Positions 21,869-31,675 of a DNA stretch of 64,000 nucleotides are shown one piece after another (within the stretch, counting starts at the first letter, position 1; every line of letters starts with the position of its first letter). The position numbers were made by a program, and so were the translations under genes. Below the pieces are notes generated by a model. That model worked only from the letters and a program-made list of their open reading frames with translations, was not told where the DNA came from and searched no databases. The stretch comes from Pleurostoma richardsiae (taxonomy: Eukaryota; Ascomycota; Sordariomycetes; Calosphaeriales; Pleurostomataceae): NCBI GenBank assembly GCA_030052745.1, contig JANBVO010000045.1, forward strand, positions 224,138 to 288,137. The letters run 5' to 3'.

Positions 21869-24269
21869 TCACTTCTCCTGAGTGGTACGCGATTCCTCCA
21901 TCGCGTCACCTGCCTCGTCCGATGCCCACTCGACACCGAGGTCCATAATCCTGACCAGCCCTGACCCCATCGCGACAGCCGCCAAGCACCCGAGCTCGAC
22001 ATTGGGATTCCATGCCAGGGCGGTTATCCTGCTCCATGGATGGTATATTGCGGCCCTCGACACCTCAAACACCCTGGGCCGCCCGCCATTCTCGGCGTCG
22101 TCCGCAACCGCACCCGGCGCCCCCTCTCCATCGTCCGGGTCGGCCCCCTGTTGCTGTCCCTCCTCCGCCTCCCTTGGTGGGTGCGCCTTCCCTTTGCCCT
22201 TCCTCCCCTTCACCTTGGCCTTCGCGGGACCTTTCTTCGCCCTATGCTGCACCCTCACGTGCTCCGTCCGCGGGTTGACGTTCGCCTCTGGCAGGAACCC
22301 CTGCAGGATGCGCGCCGCGCCGCGCGCAGCCGACCCCGGGGCGTCACGAAACTCGTGCTGCAGGACCCGCAGCTTGCGGCCCTCCTCGCCGCGCTCCGCC
22401 ATCAGCTTCCTGATCGCGTTGAGGGCCCAGACGCTGCCGTCGGCGCAGCCCACCAGCAGGTAGGGGTGTGCCTTGCCGGCGGCGAGGCAGGTCAGGCCGG
22501 CGGGCAGGGTGACGAGGGTGCGGCTCTGGACGGCGAAGCGGACGTGGGCGAAGCCGACGATGGTGTTGTAGGGCGTCGGGGAGGGGTAGATGCCGAACCA
22601 GCCCTGCAGGTGGTCGTTCCAGTCCAGCAGGTTCGGCTGGAAGCTGACGCCGCCGAGAAGGGGCACGTAAGTCGACTCGGCGGCGGGGAGGGCCAGGTCG
22701 GTCACGGTCGGGCAGCCGCCGACGGGGGTGGAGGAGATCATGTAAGGGCGCGAGGGGTAGCCCGACGAGATGTCGAGGACCTGGCTGATGTGCACGGGGT
22801 GCCGAGCTAGGAACCGGCAGGGATAGACGGACCAGAGGGTGATGGAGCCGTCGGAGTGGCCGAGGCAGAGGCGATTGGTGCCACACCAGGTGAGGCAGGT
22901 GGCAGTGACGGCGTACTCGGAGGTGATGCCAAGGGTCGCCATGGGCTCGTCGATCCAGTCTAGAAAAGGGTTAGCAGGGCATCTCTGCTGTGGCCTGTCA
23001 CTCGCGAGAAGAAGGTTGCTCACCGAACATGTCCTGTCCCTGTGCTTTTGGTACTGGGACCGCAACTACCCGCACCAGCCCGTCACCGCACAGCGCGGCA
23101 AGGATACCGTAGGTCGCCGTCGTGCGCAGCGGGGCAGGACACCACTGCAAGCGCTTCGGCCTGCCCCAGTCGAAGCAGATACCGCCTATCCTCTCGGGAG
23201 GCGCTGTCGAAGGGCGTCGTATCCCTTGCTCGTCTGTCGCCGTCTGCAGCCTCCAGAACTGGATGCACCCGTCTCTCTCCTCGTCCTGCTTGGTCTCTTC
23301 GTCCGTCTCATGGTACACCTGATCCGAATGCGGCACAACACCTAGCGCCAGCAGTTGCTCGGAGCTCCCTCCCGGTAGCGGTGCCCAGCCCAGAGACAGG
23401 ACGAGGCCCCCAACATCGAATATCCAGCCGTTGAGGGTGTCTAGCTTCGGCTCAGGATCTGTCACGGGAGCACCCAGTTGCGACAACAAGCAGCTCTGTC
23501 CATACTTGAACTTGGACTCTTTCTGATCATCATGAGGGCCAAGGAGAACAACGAGCTCGTCGCCGCTGTCGACCAGAGGCACAAACCGCTCTGCATGCTT
23601 GGACGGTATCCGGTGGGCTCGTTGCAGGTTTTCACCCGCGGACAAGTACGCCCGATACCATTTGAGGCAGGCCTGGGCTCGATCGAATTCAAAGGCCTGG
23701 GGCAGCCAGGGACTGGGCATGGCTGCGCCGACGCCAGAGGGCCGCTTGGAGGGCAACAGGCGGTACTCGCACCACTGGTTCATCATGGCGTAGACGATGT
23801 CGAGGTGATCCTCGTCCGGCCCGTACAGGATTTCGGCCAGCTGACGGAAGCGGTGCCAGCGCCTGAGGGGCCCGACGTAGATGCGCGTCGCGCGCAGGTC
23901 GACGGGGTACTTGGGCACCTCGTGGACGTGATAATCTGGCTGCGATGCGGCGAGGAGTTTCGCGGCGTGGCTCCTCCGCTGCGCCCGCCTCCTCTTGGCT
24001 TCGGCGGCCTTCTTTCTCGACGTGGTCGAAGCCTTTGCATTGTCATCTCCGTCGTCGAAATCGTCGCCCTCGTCGCTCATGATCCCAGCCAGTGCAGGCT
24101 CGTCTTCTGCTGCTTCATAATCGTTTTCATCGTCGTTTCCCCGGCGGCGGCCTGCTTCTTCATCCACATCCATCGCATCCTCAGCCGCAGGTCCACCTGG
24201 TTCCTCCTCTGGCGCCTCCCCTGGCGCGTAGGTGAAATGCTTCGTCTTGTTCGACTCCCGCGTGCGCAT
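21869..24269 (-). CDS. tfc6: TFIIIC subunit Tfc6/Sfc6-like WD-repeat protein
   Basis: Two exons, complement(21869..22959, 23024..24269), encode 778 residues. The 64-bp intron has donor GTGAGC, branch CTAAC and acceptor TTCTAG, and joins QDMFG to DWIDEPMATLGITSEYAV. The N-terminus is acidic/basic and disordered (KTKHFTYAPGEAPEEEPG, then DDFDDGDDN and a KKAAEAKRRRAQRR patch). It is followed by WD-type beta-propeller blades such as GCIQFWRL, TATCLTWCGTNRLCLGHSDG and ITLWSVY. The C-terminal propeller is interrupted by a Lys/Gly/Glu-rich insert. The overall pattern matches fungal TFIIIC subunit 6 (Sfc6 in fission yeast; GTF3C2 in animals), part of the tau-B module that binds the tRNA-gene B box. 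I prefer the Met at 24269 (MRTRESNKTKHF) over the in-frame Met at 24332 for its good start context. Confidence 0.85.
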
Positions 24270-25461
24270 GTTGGCTTGGTGTGTGAGAGGTGGTCCTTCG
24301 TGAATTGTTCTGTTTCCGTTCTGCGAGATCACTGGCGTAAACGTCGGATTTTAGTGAGTTGTTGGTGATGTGCTTAGTGGGGTTGCGCTGAAAGCGCGCT
24401 GAGGGAGCTTGACGACATGTAAGGCACCTGACGACTTACACGCTGACACCATTACCGGTCGTGTCTACCAAGCTTATGTTACTTGTCTTCTATGTTTGCA
24501 AGTCATGGCACATATCGTTCGGCATCTAGGTATCTTGGCATATCCTTGGCGGACAATTGCGGTGCGAGAAGTCTTGTAGACTCCACGGGGCAGATTTATT
24601 TAGCAGACATGTTCGAGTCAACCGCCCGTATATTTACCGCATGGCACGGCAAGCCTGCATTGAATTCAAGACAGAATTATAATGGGAAAAGGTGGATGTA
24701 AACATGACACAGGGTATGAGAGAATCTGGCAGACGGCACACGACCGAATTAACCGGTCTCACTGGTCTTCAAGGTTCGATAGCTCCTAGAATAACATCGT
24801 CTGCTATGCCTCTCACTTCTTGGGCTTTCACGCTTCTGAAGCGGCAGCATCATGAGAGACTCTGACGTTCCGACCATCAGCAGAAGCGTTGATTACTGTC
24901 AGTGCCTCTTGCCATTTGAGCTATAATTCCACCGATAGCCGCACACCACACAAAGTAGGTAGGTATCCCCCAAGCGCATATGTAACGTCCTGGAGGGTAT
25001 AGAGAAGGACCGCTCACGCGAGCCCCAAGACAGCGTTATGCTCGCTTTCCTCCACGTCAACATGGTGCCTGTGATGTTGCGGCCTGACCAATGTTACTCT
25101 CGATATTAGCCTCGCTGTATGGCGACGTCACCATAGGGAATGAGAACGTAGACCCGGGGGGGAACATTCTGTCCTGGGTGCGTAGACCTGGCATTAGTAG
25201 CGGGGATGAGTAGGTATCTCTCAGCTGCATCAGCGCTCTATTCCCAGAGACGGCGGACGGATTCTGCTTAGACAGCGTGGACCGGGCGCACCTGACGGAG
25301 CGCCCTGGACATCGTGCTGAAGTGACACTGATCCACGGTGTCCGTCTTCGGTGGTGATATGCGGGCATGATCAAGTCCCCATTCCGACGCGGCTCCTCGA
25401 GCTTGTTGAGCAGGCAGACCTCAGACCACCTACGATCTCTTCGGCGGTCCTCGTAGATCTC
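24270..25461. other. intergenic region upstream of tfc6
   Basis: About 1.2 kb between two minus-strand genes contains the tfc6 promoter and the pop4 3' UTR. Short open frames on both strands show no motif, and I see nothing else to annotate. Confidence 0.5.
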
Positions 25462-26238
25462 TCAGAGATCCTTCAGGAAGTGTGCCTTGAACTTCTTGTT
25501 CGCCCGGTCCGCCGCTCGGTGGCTGAACTGGTCACCATGGATCTCGAAGACTAGCCTCCTCGGCGTGGCTGCCGGTGCCGCCGCCTGTTTGTCGACATCC
25601 ATGACCTGGCCGACCTTCTTCTTGCCATCACCATTCTGCCCAGTCTCTGAACTCCCACCTGCCGCACCATCCGCCTCTTCGACTGGCACCTCGACGCGGA
25701 ACACCGTGCCCTCCTTGGGGACGATCTTGAGTTTGTCCTCGCGCGTGATCACCTCGAACACGAACCGCGCGTCCTTGACCACGATGCCGCGGATGCCCAC
25801 CCTGTCCACGCACCTGCTCCGCACCACCTCCATCTCCGCGCCGTGCATGTCCGCGCTGCTCAGCTTCGCCGCGGCGCCCTGCCCGCCCGTCAGCAGCTCC
25901 CCACCGAGCACCTCCCGCACGTATCCCAGCCACAGCCGGTGCAGCGGCTCGAAGGTTGCGTACTTGCGGCCCTCGCGGGGCACTTCGTACAGGCCGAGGC
26001 GGCGTCGCTGGCGCGCGGAGAGCGGCGCCGGGCGCAGCGTCTTGCGGCGGTCGTTGGCCTTCTTCTGGCGGGCGCGTCGGCGGGCCTCGCGGGCGTCGAG
26101 GTGCGGCGGGGGAGAGGTCGGGCGCAGGAAGATGGGGCGGCGCTGGATCTTGTCGGCGAAGATGCGCGCCGCGGCGTCGGGAGGGTGGGCGCGGGCGAGG
26201 AGGGCCTGCGTGATGGGGAGCTTGTCCGTCGAGGCCAT
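25462..26238 (-). CDS. pop4: Pop4/Rpp29 subunit of RNase P and RNase MRP
   Basis: This intronless gene encodes 258 residues. An N-terminal basic helix-rich part (ARRRARQKKANDRRKTLRPA, LSARQRRRLGLYEVP) precedes the Sm-like beta-barrel of the Rpp29/Pop4 family: LWLGYVREVLGG, then GAEMEVVRSRCVDRVGIRGI, VVKDARFVFEVITREDKLKI and VPKEGTVFRVEVP. It ends GDQFSHRAADRANKKFKAHF, the conserved C-terminal signature. The protein belongs to the complexes that cleave pre-tRNA 5' leaders and pre-rRNA. I chose the Met at 26238 (context ACCATGG, followed by ASTDKLPITQALLARA) rather than the upstream in-frame Met at 26286. A low-complexity insert (about 195-225) separates the last strands. It is divergent from the acyltransferase gene. 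Confidence 0.92.
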   Translation of the reverse strand: MASTDKLPITQALLARAHPPDAAARIFADKIQRRPIFLRPTSPPPHLDAREARRRARQKKANDRRKTLRPAPLSARQRRRLGLYEVPREGRKYATFEPLHRLWLGYVREVLGGELLTGGQGAAAKLSSADMHGAEMEVVRSRCVDRVGIRGIVVKDARFVFEVITREDKLKIVPKEGTVFRVEVPVEEADGAAGGSSETGQNGDGKKKVGQVMDVDKQAAAPAATPRRLVFEIHGDQFSHRAADRANKKFKAHFLKDL

Positions 26239-26959
26239 GGTGCTTTCGGAATCTCGCTGCTGGCTGCGTCTTCGGGTGGCTGCCACCGTTTTGCGGACGC
26301 CCTCGCTCTCTCATGCAACGCAGAGGAGTGTTTGAGAAGACGACGACGGCTACTGCAGGCAGTCCGATCGGGCTTAGGTTAGGATGCAGAAAAGCTGCAA
26401 GGCTGGTCTGATTAACGTGTGGGGTACAGTAGTAGAGTCGAGTAGAAGCTTTTTTTTTTTCGGTGACGTTCACATGCTTTCGGTTCGGCACAAACAACGC
26501 CCATCCCCGCTAGTAGTCTGGGGAAACGGCAGCTCCTGTCTGAGCGCCGGGGGGCCCTTTTCCCATGCGGAGAAATGGCGGGCTACTTGTCCATTAAAGT
26601 TAGTGCTCAGGCATACATCATCGTCACTATGAGTGGGCGGTGGCCTGATCTGAAGCAGAGTATTTGGTGCGTCCCTCCATTCAGACAAGCCATTGGAGCA
26701 TCATCTTGGGTGGTTGAAGGGAACACTGACGCCTCACAGGCCACAGAGGGTTCACAGCGGAGGTGCACCTGTCCCTGTCTTCGATTCCTGCTAGCTGGGT
26801 ACCTTGCCTACACACCTACTCTACCTACTCGAGCAATCCACCTACTTCTCCGTCTCCGGTCTGCTCCCGTCCGAGAGAGGTCTCTCCTCCGTCGCCGGCG
26901 CCGGTCACGATAACCTGCTTCTGACCCCCCCGGGCCAGTGCCGCTTCCGCCCTCCCGCG
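26239..26959. promoter_or_regulatory. divergent promoter region between pop4 and the acyltransferase gene
   Basis: This 721 bp region is flanked by the starts of two diverging genes. It holds a T11 tract at 26450-26460, a typical nucleosome-excluding element. Short frames here are not convincing as genes. Confidence 0.55.
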
Positions 26960-29514
26960 ATGCCGTCCACCGACGATGCGCCGCCACGCGACTCGGCGCC
27001 CGACCTCCGGATCCTGGGCGACCAGGTGACGCTGCAGCCGTCGGGCTTCGTGGAGCCGCCGCGCGCCGACGAGAAGGAGGAGGCGCTGATGCACCACATG
27101 AAGCGGTTCCGCTCCGAGCCGCTGGCCTTCCTGCGCGAGATCTCGCTGTACGTGTCGGGCGAGGGCTGGCGCGCCTACGAGAAGCCCATCGGCCAGCCCA
27201 TCTTCTACACGGGCTTCACCGAGAACATGAAGAATACCGTGCTCTCGGCCCCCCTGCTGCAGGCCCGCATCGCCTCGCTGGCCGACGCCCGTCTGGCCGT
27301 CGAGGAGCGCAAGGGTCTGCTGGGCACTCCCTCGGACAGCGGGACCGGGGAGTTCGCGACGCACAGGGCCCGGCGGCGCGCGGAGCTGGAGCAGGGCCTG
27401 CAGGATCTCGCCGAGAAGCTGACGGACCGCATGATCTGCAAGTTCGAGAGCCGGCCCTTCATCCGCGGCGCCTACTACCTGACGACGCAGCTGCTGACGC
27501 GCGCCTACCATCAGGGCATCCACGTCAGCAGCGAGGAGATCTTGCGGCTGCGCAAGGTGGCCGAGCAGGCGCAGCGGGACAAGCAGAGCATCATCTTCTT
27601 GCCGTGCCACCGCTCGCACGTTGACTACGTCTCGCTGCAGCTGATCTGCTACCGCCTTGGCATCGGGCTGCCCGTCGTGGTCGCCGGCGACAATCTCAAC
27701 TTCCCGCTCGTCGGCAGCTTCCTGCAGCATGCTGGCGCTATGTGGATCCGGCGGTCGTTCGGCGACGATGCGCTGTACACGACGCTTGTCCAGACGTATA
27801 TAGATACGCTGCTGCAGGGCGGCTACAACCTCGAATGCTTCATCGAAGGCGGCCGCTCGCGGACGGGGAAGTTGCTCTCGCCCAAGTTCGGCATCCTCGG
27901 CTTCATCATGGACAGCCTGCTGTCCGGCCGGGTGCAGGATGCTATCATCTGCCCCGTGAGCACGCAGTACGACAAGGTCATCGAGACCGAGGGCTATGTC
28001 ACCGAGCTGCTGGGTGTGCCTAAGAAGAAGGAGAATCTCGCCGATTTTCTCAGTGGCGGCTCCTCCGTGCTCTCGCTGCGCCTCGGCAGGGTCGACGTCC
28101 GCTTCCACGAGCCCTGGAGCCTGCGGGGCTTCGTCACCGAGCAGCTAACCAAACTCTCCCACACGCCCTCAGATCCCAACTCTGACCTCAGGAGGGGTAT
28201 GAGCCCCGCCGTGCGGCATAAGCTGCTGAGGACAATGGGTTACAAGGTGCTGGCCGACATCAACGACGTCTCGGTCGTGATGCCTACGGCCCTGATCGGC
28301 ACCGTCCTACTTACTCTGCGCGGCCGTGGCGTCGGCAAGGAAGAGCTGATCCGTCGCGTCGAGTGGCTCACGCAGCGAATACGGGCCAAGGGTGGGCGCG
28401 TGGCGCACTTTGGCAATGCGCCGCTGTCTGAGGTGATCGATCGTGGCCTGGACGTCCTGGGCAAGGACCTCGTCGGCGTGATTGACGGTCTGCCGGAGCC
28501 GACGTACTACGCCGTCGACCGCTTCCAGCTGTCCTTCTACCGCAACATGACGATCCACCTATTCATCTCCGAGGCACTCGTCAGTGCCGCCATGTACACG
28601 CGCGTCAAGCGCGGCGGCGGGCCCTCCTACCAGGACATCCCGCTCCAGGACCTGAAGGACCAGGTGCTGTTTCTCTCGACGCTGTTCCGCGGAGAGTTCA
28701 TCTTCCCATCCGAAGGTCTGGCCATCAACCTGGAGAAGACGCTCAAATGGCTGGAGGCGGACAAGGTGATCACCCTGAAGCGTGACGGGGAGGGCAATAT
28801 CACTCTCGTTGGGCTGTCTGACGAGGAGAGGGCGGCGGGGCGAGAGAACTATGACTTCTACTGCTTCCTAATATGGCCGTTCATTGAGGCGGCCTGGCTG
28901 GCCGCCGTATCACTGATGGGACTGACCCCCCCAGGGGGCCAGGACGGCGACATCTGGATTGAGGTGTCGAAAGCGCAGAACAGCGCGCAGTTGGTATGTT
29001 TCTTCTCTCACCCTCTCCTGCCGTTCTTCGACAACGGTACTGATAATCCTCGCAGCTAGGAAAGACGCTCTATCATCAAGGTGACCTCAGCTACTTCGAG
29101 GCTGTCAACAAAGAGACCCTCAAGAACTCGTACCAGCGCTTCGAGGAGGAAGGCATCATCCTGGTGGTCAAGTCTCGGGACGCAAAGGTGCCGCCGCGCC
29201 TCCGCCTCGCGCCGGAGTGGACGCCGTCGCGCGACGCCGCCACGGGCGCCCTCGTGCCTTCGGGCCGACTGTGGGACTTTATTGAGAAGATCGCAGGCAG
29301 CAGGCGGGAGGGCAAGAACAGGCGGGACGGCGCAACCGTCAGCACGCGCGTGGTGCGGCTCACAGACATGCTTGGGCGAAAGCTGTTTGAGGAGGCCACG
29401 AGGAGTGACAGCAAGGGGCCGAGTCCTAAGCTGAGCCGCGAGGACGCGCTGGCGCTGAAGAGGACGGTCAAGGACCGGAGGAAGAGGTCGCTGGAGGGCA
29501 GGGCACGCTTGTAA
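26960..29514 (+). CDS. PlsB/GNPAT-like glycerol-3-phosphate or DHAP acyltransferase with C-terminal ARL
   Basis: Two exons, 26960..28993 and 29056..29514, encode 830 residues. The acyltransferase core holds the HX4D catalytic motif in CHRSHVDYVS (about 217-222), a conserved block around AGDNLNFPLVGSFLQHAGA, the substrate-binding EGGRSRTGKLLSPKFG (about 296) and ICPVSTQYDKVIE. This arrangement is that of PlsB and of peroxisomal dihydroxyacetone-phosphate acyltransferases, not of the yeast Gat1/Gat2 type. The protein ends GRARL; ARL fits the PTS1 consensus [SAC][KRH][LM], so peroxisomal import is inferred. The intron has GTATGT/CTCGCAG ends and restores AQL-LGKTLYHQGDLSYFEAV. I chose the Met at 26960 (MPSTDD); the frame stays open to a Met at 26804, but that extension looks like untranslated leader. 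Confidence 0.88.
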
Positions 29515-29637
29515 AAATGATTTTTGTACGGATATACCATGAGCTGAAATTAGAAGCATGTTGTACATTTCTATCTTTTAGTACAGGGAAGCGGCATAGC
29601 CTGTCTATGACGGCGTTGACCGTCCTTCCGCGAGCGA

Positions 29638-30936
29638 TTATGCTGCAGCGGGCGTGTTTTCTTCTGGCTCGATGAGCACATTATCTATCAGCCGCACCAG
29701 CGGACCTCCACTGTGCCCTAGATCCTCCCCTTCCCGCGGCTCCTCGACGGGGAGGAACCTCACCGCGCCGCTGAGGATAGCACCCTGGTGGGGGTCTATG
29801 GGGTCGACCTCCTGCATCGTGTCGGGGCTCGCGGCCGAGATGTAGTCCAGCTCGAACCGGACCCTCTCGCTGGGCGGCAGCCGCATCTGCTCCGCCAGCG
29901 TCGAGTCGAGCACCCCCTTCGCCGCCGCGAGGACCGCCTCCCGCGACCGCTCGCCGGCCCCGAAGCGCTCCCTGGCGGCCAGCAGCGCGCGGTGCAGGAC
30001 GGTGGCGACCCGGCGCCTCCGCTCGCCGAGGTACGCGTTCCGCGAGCTCTTGGCCAGGCCGTCCTCCTCCCTGGCGGTGGGCACGACCCGGACCTCGACG
30101 GGCAGCAGGAAGTCGCGGGCCATCTTGCGGACCACGACGGTCTGCTGCGCGTCCTTCTGCCCGAAGTAGGCGCGCCGCGGCTGCGCGACGGCGAACAGCT
30201 TCATGACCACCGTGGCGACGCCCCGGAAGAAGGTGGGCCGGCTGGCGCCCTCGAGCACGGAGCCCTCGGGCGTGATGGTGACGAAGCTGCCCTGCGAGTC
30301 CACCTCCTGCCCGGGGAAGCCCGAGGGGTACATCTCGCGCGTGGTCGGGACGAAGACGGCCTCGATGCGGCCCTTGGCGCCCTCGGCGGCGAACTCGGCG
30401 TTGAGCCCGGCGAGCACGCGACAGTCGCCGTCCCAGGTGACGGGGTAGCTGTCCAGGTCCTCGCGGATGCCGAACTGCGCCGGGTTGACGTAGATGCTGA
30501 CGACGACGCTGTCGTTCTCGCCGGCGGCGGCACGGATGAGCCGGGCGTGGCCCTCGTGCAGGGCGCCCATGGTGGGCACGAGGCCGACGGAATCTTGGCT
30601 AGATAGACCGCTGCGGAAGGCCCGCATGGCGTCGACGCTACGGAGGACCCGGATCTGCGTGCCGGGGATGTACTCCTCGGAGGTGGTGGCGGGGCCGTCC
30701 TCCCGGAGCCCGGGCCGGGTGGCGCCGTGTCGAGCGTCATTGCTCGCTTGCCGGGCCATGATGGGCTTTCTGAATCTGGCCCGGGACTGAGACTGAGCTG
30801 CTAAGGAAGATCCCCGCTCTCTCCTACAGGCGGCCGTAAAGAACGACGACGACGACGAGGTCTGTGATGTGACGGCGAGGCAAGCCTGTGTGACACGTGC
30901 CCCGGACCGGGGGCGGATGGTGCGTGCCAGCAGCAT
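29638..30936 (-). CDS. panC: pantoate--beta-alanine ligase (pantothenate synthetase)
   Basis: This single exon encodes 432 residues. The enzyme condenses pantoate and beta-alanine with ATP to make pantothenate, the precursor of coenzyme A. Motifs: VPTMGALHEGHARLI (ATP-binding HxGH), VSIYVNPAQF, the long pantoate-site region with FFRGVATVVMKLF, YFGQKDAQQTVVVRKM and LAKSSRNAYL (KMSKS equivalent). Before the catalytic domain (about residue 88 on) lies an Arg/Ser/Ala-rich, acid-poor leader starting MLLARTIRPRSGARVTQACL, which resembles a mitochondrial presequence. There is no PTS1 (it ends NTPAAA). An in-frame Met at 31167 exists but the sequence before 30936 looks noncoding; a start at MARQASN would remove the leader. 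It converges with the acyltransferase gene, with 123 bp between stop codons. Confidence 0.93.
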   Translation of the reverse strand: MLLARTIRPRSGARVTQACLAVTSQTSSSSSFFTAACRRERGSSLAAQSQSRARFRKPIMARQASNDARHGATRPGLREDGPATTSEEYIPGTQIRVLRSVDAMRAFRSGLSSQDSVGLVPTMGALHEGHARLIRAAAGENDSVVVSIYVNPAQFGIREDLDSYPVTWDGDCRVLAGLNAEFAAEGAKGRIEAVFVPTTREMYPSGFPGQEVDSQGSFVTITPEGSVLEGASRPTFFRGVATVVMKLFAVAQPRRAYFGQKDAQQTVVVRKMARDFLLPVEVRVVPTAREEDGLAKSSRNAYLGERRRRVATVLHRALLAARERFGAGERSREAVLAAAKGVLDSTLAEQMRLPPSERVRFELDYISAASPDTMQEVDPIDPHQGAILSGAVRFLPVEEPREGEDLGHSGGPLVRLIDNVLIEPEENTPAAA

Positions 30937-31675
30937 TGACGCCGTTGGCGGACCCAGAAAGTGGCGGTGTGGCTTCAACGAGAGCCGGTATCTCGATGAG
31001 AGCAAAAAAAGAGAGTTGAAACGGCGAGAAATTCCCTTCGCTGGGCACCGAAAGGGCTTAAGTAGGCATCCTGTGATGGTTTCTGCAGCGCATATTTGAG
31101 CCCGCTTGGCCCGTGAATTTTTGGTGGTGACCCTTCTTCGGAAGTACAACGGAGACGGAGGGTCCAAGGCCTAAGGCCCAAGGGGTCCCGCGTCTTTCGG
31201 TTATTACGTCAGCGCGCATTGACGGCCGTGAATCGGCGTGAGACCGTGACGGTCAAGCTGAATCTCACGAGGAAAGAAAACAAACTGGTCGAGGCTCGGC
31301 CTCATCTGTTACTGTTTGGGCATCATCAGCGAGGACGAGATTATGAGAGTGTTTTGCTACATACCTGCTGGGGTCATCACGTCTGGAGACTGATGAGATC
31401 CCTCTCTTCCAGCCATCATTTTGTCCACAATCCCTTCCTCACCCACTCAGTCATGTCTGCTTCATCTGCAATACTGTGATCAACGAATCTCATAATGTGG
31501 GCATGCTAAAATGCTCTATTTCTGCTTGTTCTGCTTGTTGTAAGGGGTCAATCTAGAATCTTCACGCTTGGTAGTCTGATGCTGCTGATAAACTTCGCGG
31601 GTGAAGCAAGGAATGTCACGCACGAGTCACTCGAAAAGAAGACGGGCTATATGCATCTATCTAACAGTCAGTCCC
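30937..31675. other. intergenic region upstream of panC
   Basis: These 739 bp lie between two minus-strand genes and contain the panC promoter and the 3' side of the GMC oxidoreductase gene. No further gene is supported. Confidence 0.5.

Noticed and set aside
23478-24368. 296-codon plus-strand open frame
   Set aside because: It is the antisense of tfc6 exon 1, where codon bias keeps the opposite frame open.
26825-28108. 427-codon minus-strand open frame
   Set aside because: It is the antisense shadow of the GC-rich acyltransferase exon; its translation is low-information and domain-free.
29788-30606. 272-codon plus-strand open frame
   Set aside because: It is the antisense shadow of panC, Gly/Asp/Glu/Arg-rich and without motifs.
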